Below the pieces are notes generated by a model, which worked only from the letters and a program-made list of their open reading frames with translations, was not told where the DNA came from and did no database searches. Below are positions 1 through 8,889 of a DNA stretch of 23,177 nucleotides, in pieces. A program made the translations under genes and the position numbers. The number at the start of each line of letters is the position of its first letter. The stretch's first letter is position 1. The stretch comes from Gracilaria caudata (taxonomy: Eukaryota; Rhodophyta; Florideophyceae; Gracilariales; Gracilariaceae): the NCBI GenBank assembly GCA_030374735.1, contig JASCIV010000356.1, positions 1 through 23,177 of the forward strand. The letters are read 5' to 3'.

Positions 1-1056
1 GCAGTAAAGATGCTTTGGTATGGTGAGGCGAGAAGTTTTGCTACAGGAGCGTCTCACATCCGCCCCTTTTATAGTGTTTCGGAAGCGGCGGCTTGGCACT
101 CTCATACTGCGATTCACTGTCACAAGCAACGAAATCATTTGCACACAATCATAAACCGTCTCGCACATCTCGATGAAGAGAATTCAACTGTGATTCAACT
201 TGACTTCTGAGTTTACGTAGGCTAAACACACTTGAATATTCTGGGTACCACTGTTTCACTGTACTCCACCCAGACTTGCAACGCCTCGTGAACTAATAAT
301 GGAACTTGAGTGTTTGGTGTACATCAGCAAATGAATTGGACGCCTATCCAAAGGTGAGTTGCTATTCAATGGGATCACGAGCTTCACACGTAATCGGGCC
401 GAGTTTGATTTGCTTAAAGATATCATGTGCACCAGCAAATCATGAGAATCTGACGCATTACGTCACTCTGGGTCGTGACGGCCACTGCATAAGTTCCAGG
501 GTGAACATCAGTGAAAACATAGAAGGAAGCGAGTTCAGTGAGGCAGTTTGTTGATGCTGGGAAGCTTTCCGTCACGTAGTCCCCAAGTAAAGATGGACAC
601 GCCATGACGAGGCAAGGGACGGAAACGGGACACGGAACGAACGCCCGCTTCCGAAAGGCGGTGGGCTCAGTTGGAGGCCTACATCTTTGGAACTCTGCCA
701 CAACCTCATCCGTCGTGGTGACAGCGGAAACGACAACAACATGACAAGGCAAGCTAGCAGCCACGCTCTCCTTGTAATTAATTTAGTAACTACCTTCGTC
801 TGAGATTAATTACCCTGATATGGCTTTCCCAATGGGCGGCGCTTTTGATCCAACTGATCCGTGCGAGAGGTGGGGCCCCAGGGCCTGATTGTCGCAAGTG
901 ATGAATCACCATCTTCAGGAGTTCAGACCAATGCAAACAGTTCTCGGTTTAACACCTCCACTGCTGCCCTTGACCGTTAAACGGACTGTAGCAAACCTGT
1001 CGGCCAGCGAAAAAACGTTCCGCCATTTACATCCTCCTTGCTTTTGACGCCTGTCC
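1..1056. other. Intergenic region left of RPC2, no convincing gene
   Basis: I recognise no gene here. A plus-strand frame is open from the left edge to a TGA at about 208-210, but its 68 residues resemble nothing I know. The 113-codon minus-strand frame at 423-764 starts at GTG and has no recognisable domain. An AT-rich patch lies near 775-815, and a good 5' splice-site consensus (AAG|GTGAGT) occurs at 351-358 with no coding context I can connect to it. The stretch probably holds the promoter of a minus-strand gene beyond the left edge and upstream sequence of RPC2. Confidence 0.5.
65..73 (-). promoter_or_regulatory. Candidate TATA box for a minus-strand gene off the left edge
   Basis: Read on the minus strand the sequence is TATAAAAGG, a near-ideal eukaryotic TATA box, followed by GGCGG. 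Transcription would start roughly 25-35 bases further, at about 30-45, and run out of the window. No coding start can be assigned within the remaining bases. Confidence 0.35.
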
Positions 1057-4000
1057 ATGAAAGTAAAAGCGGAAGTGCGAACGACCGAGCCTATTCACGT
1101 GCATACGCCCTATATAAGGCAGGACAGAAGGAAAGAAGTAAATGCAGACATAGGAGAAGATTTAAGGCAACATGGAAGGTTTCCTGTCCACGCCACGCCA
1201 CTATATTCCAGCAACCATCACAGAAGTCAAGACAAGTATCCTGAGCAGCTTCACGACCTACTTCGACCGATTACCGCTGTTGAGGATAAGTGGCGTCTGC
1301 TGCCAGTCTTTTTGCGGATGAAGGGGATTGCTCGTCAACATATCGATTCCTTTAACTATCTACTCGAGACCGAGATATGCAATATCGTGCGTGCAAACGA
1401 AAGAATCACGTCTGACATCGACCCACGGTGGTACTTGAAGTACGAGTCCGTGCATGTGGGAAAGCCATGTATAACGGAGGATATGATGACGACGCCACTT
1501 ACCCCCCAGGAGTGTCGTTTGAGGGACATGACGTACTCTGCGCCTATCTACGTGGATATCAAGTATGCAAGAGGTCCGGAAAATGTTTTGTGCCACAAGC
1601 TCATGATTGGAAAGATTCCTATCATGCTGCGGTCGAACAACTGTATATTGAAGGGAAAGTCTGACAGGGAACTTGCGAAGCTTGGCGAGTGCCCACTTGA
1701 TCCTGGAGGGTACTTCGTTGTTAAGGGAGCCGAAAAAGTCATTTTGATGCAGGAGCAACTGTCGAAGAACCGTATTATTATCGAGAAAGACGCGAGAGGT
1801 GTGATAGCGAATGTCCAATCTTCAACTCATGAGCGCAAATCGAGAACTACATTGCTCGTAAAGGGAAACAAGCTTTATCTGAATCACAACATTCTGGACG
1901 CCGATATAAACGTTGCCATCATACTTCGTGCGATGGGAATTGAAACAGACCAAGAGATCATTCAGCTGGTGGGCAAAGAACCAAGGTTTGTCGATGGCAT
2001 GACTCCCACTTTGCACGAGTGCGCACAGGAAGGAATTCACACTCAAATCCAGGCGTTGTTGTATCTTGGAAAGAAAGCGAAGACGTTCAAGAGCCCATCG
2101 TTCGGGTCTGGACATCGAGGCGGATTTAGTTCTACACGAAGTACCACACAATCCCTTAAGACACCAAGTAATACCAATTCAAATGGACCCCCTCCTCATC
2201 CGAGACAGAAAACCATTGATCATGCTCGTGAGTTGCTGGCCGGTGTTATACTAGCCCACGTTCCTGTCAAACACTTCAATTTCTGGGACAAAGCTATCTA
2301 CATAGCGAGAATGTGTCGTCGAGTCTTGTTGGCCTTGGATGATCCATCTGCAGTTGATGACAAGGACTATTACGGTAATAAGCGTTTGGAACTTGCTGGA
2401 CAGTTGCTATCCCTTTTGTTTGAAGATTTGTTCAAAAAGCTGAACACAGACCTAAAGAAGACGATTGACACTCAGATACAGAGAATCACATCAAAGGTAG
2501 CGAAGGAAAGATCTCGTCGGCGCATGAGCGATGGCACAGACCTCGGCCGGGCGATCCCGAGACCAAACATCGATGCTCCAAAGTACTTCCGGACAGACAC
2601 GATTACGCAAGGACTGGAGTTCGCCATCTCCACGGGAAACTGGAATGTAAAACGATTCAAAATGGAACGAGCAGGAGTTACGGAAGTGTTGTCGAGATTG
2701 AGTTTCATTTCGGCTGTGGGAATGATGACGAGAATCACATCTCAGTTTGAGAAAACGCGAAAGGTGTCCGGACCACGCGCTTTGCAGCCCTCTCAGTGGG
2801 GTATGTTGTGTCCCAGCGACACTCCCGAAGGTGAGGCGTGTGGGCTGGTTAAGAATCTAGCACTTATGACTCATGTAACTACTGATGATAATCCAGCCTC
2901 TCTAGAGAGATTGTTGTACGATCTGGGTGTTCAGCCAACTTATGCCCTGAGCGCTGAACAACTAAACGAGAATCATGTCGTTGTACTAAATGGTTTGTTC
3001 TTGGGCGTGCATACTCAACCACATAAGCTGACGCGGTATCTACGTCATTTACGGCGATCAGGAGCTGTAGGAGAATATGTAAGTGTGTTTGAACAGCCTG
3101 AGCAGAAGACTGTGCATGTGGCTTGTGATGGAGGTAGAGTTACAAGACCTCTGATTATTGTGGATATGGAGACAGGATTTCCAAGAGTGACTGATATTCA
3201 TGTGGAAAAGGTCTTGAAAGGTTTAATGGGTTGGAAGGACCTCCTTCAAGAAGGCCTGATCGAATATTTGGATGTCAACGAAGAAAACAACACCTTGATC
3301 GCGACGTACGAGACGGACATTGAACCCGGCAAGACAACGCATCTCGAAATTGCTCCATGGACTATTCTCGGCATTTGCGCGGGTTTGATCCCATACCCTC
3401 ACCACAACCAGTCACCCCGTAATACATACCAATGCGCTATGGGAAAACAAGCTATTGGGGCGATTGCGTACAACCAACACATGCGGACAGACACTTTGCT
3501 TTACCTGCTCAGCTACCCTCAGCGTCCTTTGGTACAAACCAAGCAGATACCAGTCGTTGGCTTTGAGCGCCTTCCCGGAGGACAGAATGCGTCACTCATG
3601 GTTATGTCGTATAGTGGATACGATATTGAAGATGCAGTTGTACTGAACAAAGCTTCGATCGATCGAGGCTATGGGCGGTGCATCGTAACCAGAAAGCATG
3701 CAGCTGGTTGTCGTCGTCATGCTAACGGTCAATGTGACCGAATAATGCCAGTACCTGAAGATCCCAATTATACAACCAAGGATGGGAAACCCAGGGTGCA
3801 TCCAGTGTATGGTGCACTAGACGAAGATGGAATCGTTGCACCGGGAGAACAGGTATCCAGTGGGATGATATTTGTAAACAAGGAAGTTCCGCGGGTAGGG
3901 TTGACGGATGCTCCCGGAGAGTCGAACACGGTATCGTATCGTCCTCAAGGTTTGAGATTCAAGGGTGCCTCTCCTGTTATATGTGACAAGGTTCTATTAA

Positions 4001-4782
4001 CGAGCAATGATCATGATCACGTGCTGGTGAAGGTGATGTTGAGGGAAACGAGACGGCCAGAGCTTGGAGACAAGTTCTCGTCACGTCATGGACAGAAAGG
4101 TGTTTGCGGGCTTATTGTGTCACAGGAGGACATGCCGTTTTCCGATATGGGCATTGTCCCTGACCTGATTATGAATCCTCATGGATTCCCCAGTCGAATG
4201 ACTGTAGGAAAGATGATAGAATTCATCGCTGGGAAAGCCGGCGTATTTGAGGGACATTGCGGGGATGGGACGGCATTCCATGGAGATAAGGTTGAGGTCT
4301 GCGCTGAGAGTTTGGTGCGAGCTGGGTACAACTACAACGGCAAGGATTTTGTATATAGCGGTATGTCTGGAGAGCCGTTGCGAGCATATGTGTTTTCGGG
4401 ACCTATATTCTATCAGAAGCTGAAGCATATGGTGAAGGACAAGATGCATGCACGAGCGAGGGGACCGCGTGCTATGTTAACAAGGCAGCCCACTGAGGGA
4501 CGCAGTCGTGATGGGGGGCTAAGACTAGGGGAAATGGAACGGGATTGCCTCATTGGGTATGGGGCCTCTATGTTGTTGATGGAGCGACTTATGGTTTCTT
4601 CGGATGAGTTCACCGTGTTCGCGTGTAAGAAATGCGGTCTGCTAGGATATAAGGAATGGTGCCAGACTTGTGAGAGTGGAGAAAAGATTGGACAACTGAA
4701 GATCCCATACGCTTGTAAGCTGCTGATTCAGGAATTGCAATCCATGAATGTTGTTCCCAAATTGCTTCTCGAAGGAGCGTGA
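1057..4782 (+). CDS. RPC2: DNA-directed RNA polymerase III second-largest subunit (RPC2)
   Basis: This is the beta-like catalytic subunit of RNA polymerase III, which transcribes tRNA and 5S rRNA genes in the nucleus. Homology to the RPC2 family is continuous from about residue 61 (a YPEQL...EDKWRLLPVFL stretch) to the C terminus. Landmarks are the protrusion/lobe region (RLRDMTYSAPIYVDI, CPLDPGGYFVVKG), the fork region (SQWGMLCPSDTPEGEACGL), the hybrid-binding core with GYDIED at 854-859 and GDKFSSRHGQKG from 1004, and the clamp region with RQPTEGRSRDGGLRLGEMERD. A C-terminal zinc ribbon uses C1190, C1193, C1202 and C1205. The 1241 residues exceed the usual 1130-1150. The excess lies in a doubtful N-terminal 60 residues and a Ser/Thr/Gly/Pro-rich insert at about 343-384. 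The start at 1057 is the only in-frame ATG before residue 88, but a TATA box lies inside this 5' part, so the true start may be downstream through a small intron (see findings). The gene converges on CTU2. Confidence 0.96.
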   Translation: MKVKAEVRTTEPIHVHTPYIRQDRRKEVNADIGEDLRQHGRFPVHATPLYSSNHHRSQDKYPEQLHDLLRPITAVEDKWRLLPVFLRMKGIARQHIDSFNYLLETEICNIVRANERITSDIDPRWYLKYESVHVGKPCITEDMMTTPLTPQECRLRDMTYSAPIYVDIKYARGPENVLCHKLMIGKIPIMLRSNNCILKGKSDRELAKLGECPLDPGGYFVVKGAEKVILMQEQLSKNRIIIEKDARGVIANVQSSTHERKSRTTLLVKGNKLYLNHNILDADINVAIILRAMGIETDQEIIQLVGKEPRFVDGMTPTLHECAQEGIHTQIQALLYLGKKAKTFKSPSFGSGHRGGFSSTRSTTQSLKTPSNTNSNGPPPHPRQKTIDHARELLAGVILAHVPVKHFNFWDKAIYIARMCRRVLLALDDPSAVDDKDYYGNKRLELAGQLLSLLFEDLFKKLNTDLKKTIDTQIQRITSKVAKERSRRRMSDGTDLGRAIPRPNIDAPKYFRTDTITQGLEFAISTGNWNVKRFKMERAGVTEVLSRLSFISAVGMMTRITSQFEKTRKVSGPRALQPSQWGMLCPSDTPEGEACGLVKNLALMTHVTTDDNPASLERLLYDLGVQPTYALSAEQLNENHVVVLNGLFLGVHTQPHKLTRYLRHLRRSGAVGEYVSVFEQPEQKTVHVACDGGRVTRPLIIVDMETGFPRVTDIHVEKVLKGLMGWKDLLQEGLIEYLDVNEENNTLIATYETDIEPGKTTHLEIAPWTILGICAGLIPYPHHNQSPRNTYQCAMGKQAIGAIAYNQHMRTDTLLYLLSYPQRPLVQTKQIPVVGFERLPGGQNASLMVMSYSGYDIEDAVVLNKASIDRGYGRCIVTRKHAAGCRRHANGQCDRIMPVPEDPNYTTKDGKPRVHPVYGALDEDGIVAPGEQVSSGMIFVNKEVPRVGLTDAPGESNTVSYRPQGLRFKGASPVICDKVLLTSNDHDHVLVKVMLRETRRPELGDKFSSRHGQKGVCGLIVSQEDMPFSDMGIVPDLIMNPHGFPSRMTVGKMIEFIAGKAGVFEGHCGDGTAFHGDKVEVCAESLVRAGYNYNGKDFVYSGMSGEPLRAYVFSGPIFYQKLKHMVKDKMHARARGPRAMLTRQPTEGRSRDGGLRLGEMERDCLIGYGASMLLMERLMVSSDEFTVFACKKCGLLGYKEWCQTCESGEKIGQLKIPYACKLLIQELQSMNVVPKLLLEGA
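1111..1119 (+). promoter_or_regulatory. TATA-box match inside the annotated 5' end of RPC2
   Basis: TATATAAGG is a strong TATA-box match on the gene's strand. A start site 25-35 bases downstream would lie near 1140-1150. That places the first 25-30 codons of the long RPC2 frame upstream of transcription and makes the ATG at 1172 a candidate initiator. It could be chance inside coding DNA, but the N-terminal residues it overlaps show no family conservation. Confidence 0.45.
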
Positions 4783-5021
4783 TATACTCGATACCGCGCT
4801 TCGGATCCTGACTATGATGCTTCGAAGCGCCCAACGGAGCGCACGGTGCACACAACTCGCAAGCTGAACAGGAAGTCGTTCCGGGATGATAGGTTGAGGA
4901 GTCAAGAGAGTGCCATATTGCATGTAAGCTGTGCTGCTCTATGTTTCCGAAGCTGGATTCCATGTTGCACGTGATTTGTCTTGCTTGAGTCTTATATCTC
5001 GGCAAGAAGCTAATGCGACGT

Positions 5022-6074
5022 TCAAGTATCGTCGTCCAGCAGAAAGTCTGCAATTTGCTTTCGCATATCTTCTCTCGCAAGACGTCTCTTTTGCTTCGTC
5101 GCGACTTCGGTGATAACTTCCAGTACAGCGTTTTGTTCACCATTGGCACGATCGACACAGGCACGACACGCTTTGCACAGTTGGAAGCTTTCGGAACAGC
5201 CACAATCCTGACAATCACCACAACCTTGACTACTCTTACCGTTTTGTGGTTCACGGGTGCTGATAACACTCCTACAAAGAACGCATGATCGGCCCTCAAT
5301 ATTGATTAACTTGTCTGCCGTTCGCACTACATTGTGTACTGACGCGGCGTTGTCGGCTGCCGCATGTTGAATAAATCGATGTGTGACAGTATGAATGCCA
5401 GCACCACTTTCTTCGCTGTTCACAAAGCAAGTATGAGGAAGTTGCATGTAAGCATACCGCACCAGCAATCTGGCCGGGATATCTCGCACGGGCCGAAGTA
5501 TCTTGACACCATCTAATTCAAGATTACCACAGCTGTGGTCCTTGACTGCGCTTCCTCTGCCAAAGATAAGGGCTTTCAACACATCGGCAGCAGCACGACT
5601 CGCGCATGTACCAAGCACCAACGCCTCACATTCGTGTTCCGAAACAGCGTCTAGTAAAGCCCGAAATACAGCCGTGTGCTGCATACTGACGCGGTCGTTG
5701 ATGTCCCGAATTTTACTAGCATCAAATGCCGGACGTATGACCCGTAAAACAGCGTTGGGAACAAGTTTCACGACGGTTTGCACCACGGGCGGCGGTTCCG
5801 TATCGCTAACGTGAAGTATAACGGGCCGGATTTTGGGGGCTTTTGGGTTTGGTACCAGCGTAGATACGTAGTGTGCGTACAAAAGACAAAGCGCCACAGA
5901 TGTGGGCCCTCCGGATAAGGCTAGGGCGAGGTTCCGACGCCCTCCGCCTCCCAGACGGCCGAGAGCGCTTTTGAAGGTCTTGTGCATGTAATGGGTGAAA
6001 CAATTGGTGCATCGCGGGGAGTCTGCCATATATACGGTGGCTGGCGAGTTGCAGCGCTTGCACTTTGGCGACAT
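5022..6074 (-). CDS. CTU2: Cytoplasmic tRNA 2-thiolation protein 2 (CTU2/NCS2)
   Basis: CTU2/NCS2 partners CTU1/NCS6 to thiolate wobble uridine 34 of cytosolic tRNAs (Lys, Glu, Gln), using sulfur delivered by the Urm1-Uba4 system. The 350 residues begin with the family's Cys pairs (C5/C8 and C22/C25), followed by the HKTFKSALG segment. A PP-loop-like motif SGGPTS lies at 54-59 within a Rossmann-type fold. The C-terminal part is cysteine rich (C264/C267, C285/C288, C300/C303) and ends in QIADFLLDDDT, close to the typical CTU2 tail. The length is modest for the family, mainly because linkers are short. The start is the first ATG, directly before the MSPKCKRC zinc segment. Its 3' end faces RPC2 across 239 bp, and its 5' end faces the kinase gene across about 1.5 kb. 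Confidence 0.93.
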   Translation of the reverse strand: MSPKCKRCNSPATVYMADSPRCTNCFTHYMHKTFKSALGRLGGGGRRNLALALSGGPTSVALCLLYAHYVSTLVPNPKAPKIRPVILHVSDTEPPPVVQTVVKLVPNAVLRVIRPAFDASKIRDINDRVSMQHTAVFRALLDAVSEHECEALVLGTCASRAAADVLKALIFGRGSAVKDHSCGNLELDGVKILRPVRDIPARLLVRYAYMQLPHTCFVNSEESGAGIHTVTHRFIQHAAADNAASVHNVVRTADKLINIEGRSCVLCRSVISTREPQNGKSSQGCGDCQDCGCSESFQLCKACRACVDRANGEQNAVLEVITEVATKQKRRLAREDMRKQIADFLLDDDT

Positions 6075-7599
6075 GGCTGTGCGAGTTGGCAGACGCGTGT
6101 GGTTTGTGAGGTGTTGATGGACGTGTTGGAAGCTGCAAGATTCGAATGGCGGCGCAGTTGTAGGAGGATGAGGGTGTGTAGGTGTCGCGTTAACAGCGCT
6201 GACGAGACACAGGGAGAGATATGCGAAGGTCGGAGGAAACGGGTTGGTCGTTTTCGCGACTCCGATGTATTGAGCGGATGGGGACGCTGATTAGCACCTA
6301 CCTAAAAGAGAGCAAGAGAGCACACAACGTGAAGCGACGTCGGAGAGGATTGTCATACCTTCGCAACCTTATCAAAAAGGTGAATATAATTGGAGATAAA
6401 GCACTTTTGTGTCGGACGAAGCATCTTGCTTGACATCTACTTGATGTTCCCTAAAGCCACGCATTTTGTCAAGCCCGGTAGTCGCCAGGGCTGTGGTACC
6501 TTTGTACAGTAAGGTTTATGATCCTGCTTGGCCCAGCTTCTGCCAGCTCCCGGTAAGGGGCTAGGACTGACCAAGGGCGGCACCAATCAGTGATAGAACC
6601 ATGGAACCGGAGTTGGATGGAAGGGTTTCGTGGTTGATGGACTGAGGTTTTAGATTTGAACAACGTGCAGTGTATCTGGGACTAGACCTTATAAGGTCTG
6701 GTGTATCTCGGTGGCGAAGCCAAAAGTGGATTTGAGTGAGACTTTGACAGACTTGACTAAGCAGTGGTGCACGGTCCCGCTGATGTGCGTAGATACACGA
6801 TGAAGGTGAGCGCAGACAGAACACGGATGATGATGCACGAAGGTGTTGCGTGTGGTTCAGTGGAATACAAGGGTATGGCAGATATGAGATATAAACGATA
6901 CATGTCGAATGGAGCACAGAAATGAAAGTTGTGCAAAAGTTAGGGTCTTGTACAAGTCCGGACGGACAGGTGGAACGCACGCAGCGCCGCGCCACACACG
7001 TGCAAGATTCACAGCGTGTGCGTGCCGCAGGTTACTTATCGACATTATTCACGCCACTGGTTTCCATCGCAACATTGCCGAGATCATCGTTATGATATGA
7101 TAATGAAGCTTCGCCGACGAAGCGGCCCTCACCACAAGCGCCAAAGTGGAGGCCGCAGCGCGCGGCAGCCGGCGACCCTTCCAAAACGTAGATACAGCCA
7201 TTTAACTGTAGTGAGGAAACGACACCGACGCGTCACAAAGTACGTCGGGCCACGTGCACGGAGCAACCCTACCGAAGCGCGCACAGCGCAGGGCACCGCG
7301 TCCTTGAGCACGAGAGCAGCGCGCTGTGCGCGCGCGCAGCGCGTTGCAGATTCGATTCGAGGTGTGCACTCGCTGCGCCTGGGACTGTGGTCACGTGCGT
7401 GCTTCGTGCGGGCTTCGCGAGCGAAGCAGTACACGCTCTTTTTTTGTAACTACCTTCGGCGCTCGCCGTGTGCGTGGACGGCGCCCGGTCGGTACAAGGG
7501 TAGCGTTCTACCACAGTAACAGTTGTTTTGCTGTTTTGTTGACGCGCGACGTGCGGCAGACGAAGCGCTGGCCACTACTTGCAGCGGGTGCGCGCAGTC
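6075..7599. other. Divergent intergenic region between CTU2 and the kinase
   Basis: I see no credible coding sequence. The longest frame, about 144 codons on the minus strand at 6561-6995, has no recognisable domain. The stretch contains a perfect 16-bp palindrome at 6684-6699 and GCTTCG/CGAAGC inverted repeats at 7108-7123 and 7412-7427. A very GC-rich alternating purine-pyrimidine patch lies near 7318-7345. The 13-mer GTAACTACCTTCG at about 7447 also occurs near 786. It must carry the promoters of both flanking genes; no TATA box stands out. Confidence 0.5.
6684..6699. repeat. Perfect 16-bp palindrome
   Basis: AGACCTTATAAGGTCT equals its own reverse complement. Similar TGTATCT words flank it on both sides (about 6671 and 6702). 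It may be a dimeric transcription-factor site or part of a small RNA; nothing in the sequence decides between these. Confidence 0.6.
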
Positions 7600-8535
7600 A
7601 TGCAGAAGTTCTTAGAGCTGTGTAGGCAGTTTGAGAACACGGAGTATGTGATTGAAGAGGAAAGCATCACTTTTGACCGCAAGCTGGGTGACGGTGCGTC
7701 GGGCACCACGTACCTGGGGCGCTATGACAACGAGAAAGTGGCTATCAAGGTGTACTCTGCGTCCATTCTCAAGAACGATTTCAACTCAGTCAAGAACGAG
7801 CTGCAGATTATGAGCAAGATGCGTCACAAGAACATCGTGCAGTTCAAGGGCTTGTATCTGAGAAAGGACCCCCCGGGCGCTGCACTGGTCACCCGTTTCG
7901 CCGAAAAGGGCGAGCTTGGGCATGCGCTGTACAACACGCGTCTGGTTCGTAAGAAGGGCGATGCCATGCGCTTCAACATTGTGATAGGGCTGGCTCAGGG
8001 GCTCAAGTATCTGCATTCCAACGACGTGATTCACCGCGACATCAAGCCCGCCAACATTCTACTCGACGATGATTATGAACCCATGCTCACCGACTTTGGC
8101 TTCAGTCGCTTCATCGACCGTGACCAGAACAGACAGATGACCGGAGAGACCGGCTCGTATCGCTACATGGCGCCCGAGGTGACCAGTCACAGCCGCTACA
8201 CAGAGAAGGCCGATACGTACAGCTTCGCGCTCATTTGCAACGAGATTTTCATGGACGAGCGCCCGTTTGAGTACCAAATCTCGCTCGTGGTGGCGCGTGA
8301 TGTGGTCATCAAGAATCTCAGACCGTCTCAGAAGAGAATTAAGAACGAGCGTCTCAAGCAAATCATTGCGCGTTGTTGGGACGCCGACCCGCAGCTGCGA
8401 CCGGACTGGGACGAAGTGATTTCCGAGCTGCAAGCCGCCAGGTCCGAAATCGAGCTCAAGAAGTCCCGAAGTACCTTTTCCTCTTTGTTCAAAAAGAAGC
8501 AGCCCGCTGCTGGTTCTTCTAGTGAACAGCAGTGA
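7600..8535 (+). CDS. Serine/threonine protein kinase, TKL-like
   Basis: This is a compact cytosolic protein kinase of 311 residues consisting almost entirely of the catalytic domain (about 24-280). All key motifs are present: the Gly-rich loop GDGASG at 30-35, VAIK with Lys50, Glu67 of helix C, HRDIKPAN with Asp147 and Asn152, DFG at 165-167, and the activation segment TGETGSYRYMAPEV with APE at 191-193. DTYSFAL and the subdomain XI Arg267 follow. The GSYRYMAPE and DxYSFA signatures resemble plant and algal Raf/ILK-like TKL kinases. The Ser/Lys-rich tail (287-311) has no domain. The start is the ATG at 7600; an in-frame TTG lies slightly upstream but is not needed. Third codon positions are visibly C/G-rich compared with RPC2 or NusG, perhaps reflecting high expression or a different history. 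The substrate is unknown. Confidence 0.93.
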   Translation: MQKFLELCRQFENTEYVIEEESITFDRKLGDGASGTTYLGRYDNEKVAIKVYSASILKNDFNSVKNELQIMSKMRHKNIVQFKGLYLRKDPPGAALVTRFAEKGELGHALYNTRLVRKKGDAMRFNIVIGLAQGLKYLHSNDVIHRDIKPANILLDDDYEPMLTDFGFSRFIDRDQNRQMTGETGSYRYMAPEVTSHSRYTEKADTYSFALICNEIFMDERPFEYQISLVVARDVVIKNLRPSQKRIKNERLKQIIARCWDADPQLRPDWDEVISELQAARSEIELKKSRSTFSSLFKKKQPAAGSSSEQQ

Positions 8536-8889
8536 TTGCTTCGAACATAGCTTTTTCGCACCCAGTTGTCATCATGTTTTGCAAGTCTGCAATCGCGTTT
8601 ATCTCATCCTATAGGTTCATATACCATTTGTTAAGTTTGATGCCGCTACTTACCTAGTAGTGTTATGTTGCTCATTTCTAAGCCGCCCGCCGTGTGCGCT
8701 TGCTTTTCGGCTGCGCTTGCTTTTCGGCTGCGCTTGCTTTTCGAAGCATGAACCGCAGTTTGATTTATGTTAATATGGCGCTCCATCAGTGTCCAAGCAC
8801 ATGCACAGCGCAGCGCACGCTGGTTTCAAAAGCTAGTTTCATCTCGACCAGAACAACGGCAGCAGTTATGAGGTTACCCTCGTGCGATT
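8536..8889. other. Intergenic region between convergent kinase and NusG genes
   Basis: This 354-bp stretch carries the 3' untranslated regions of both genes. Apart from the 17-bp tandem repeat at 8695-8745, I see nothing in it. No clear polyadenylation signal can be assigned. Confidence 0.5.
8695..8745. repeat. Three tandem copies of a 17-bp unit
   Basis: The unit TGCGCTTGCTTTTCGGC occurs at 8695-8711 and 8712-8728, and a third copy at 8729-8745 has its last two bases changed. The copies are nearly identical, which suggests recent expansion. They lie in the 3' region shared by the kinase and NusG genes. Confidence 0.9.

Noticed and set aside
351..358. Consensus 5' splice site AAG|GTGAGT
   Set aside because: Upstream frames around it are very short and no acceptor can be tied to RPC2 without a roughly 900-bp intron, so it was not annotated.
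423..764. 113-codon minus-strand frame
   Set aside because: It begins with GTG rather than ATG and its translation shows no domain.
4610..5299. 229-codon minus-strand frame between RPC2 and CTU2
   Set aside because: It overlaps the ends of two confidently identified genes in other frames and has no family resemblance.
6561..6995. 144-codon minus-strand frame in the CTU2-kinase gap
   Set aside because: Cys/Ser-rich translation with no recognisable family; the region looks intergenic.
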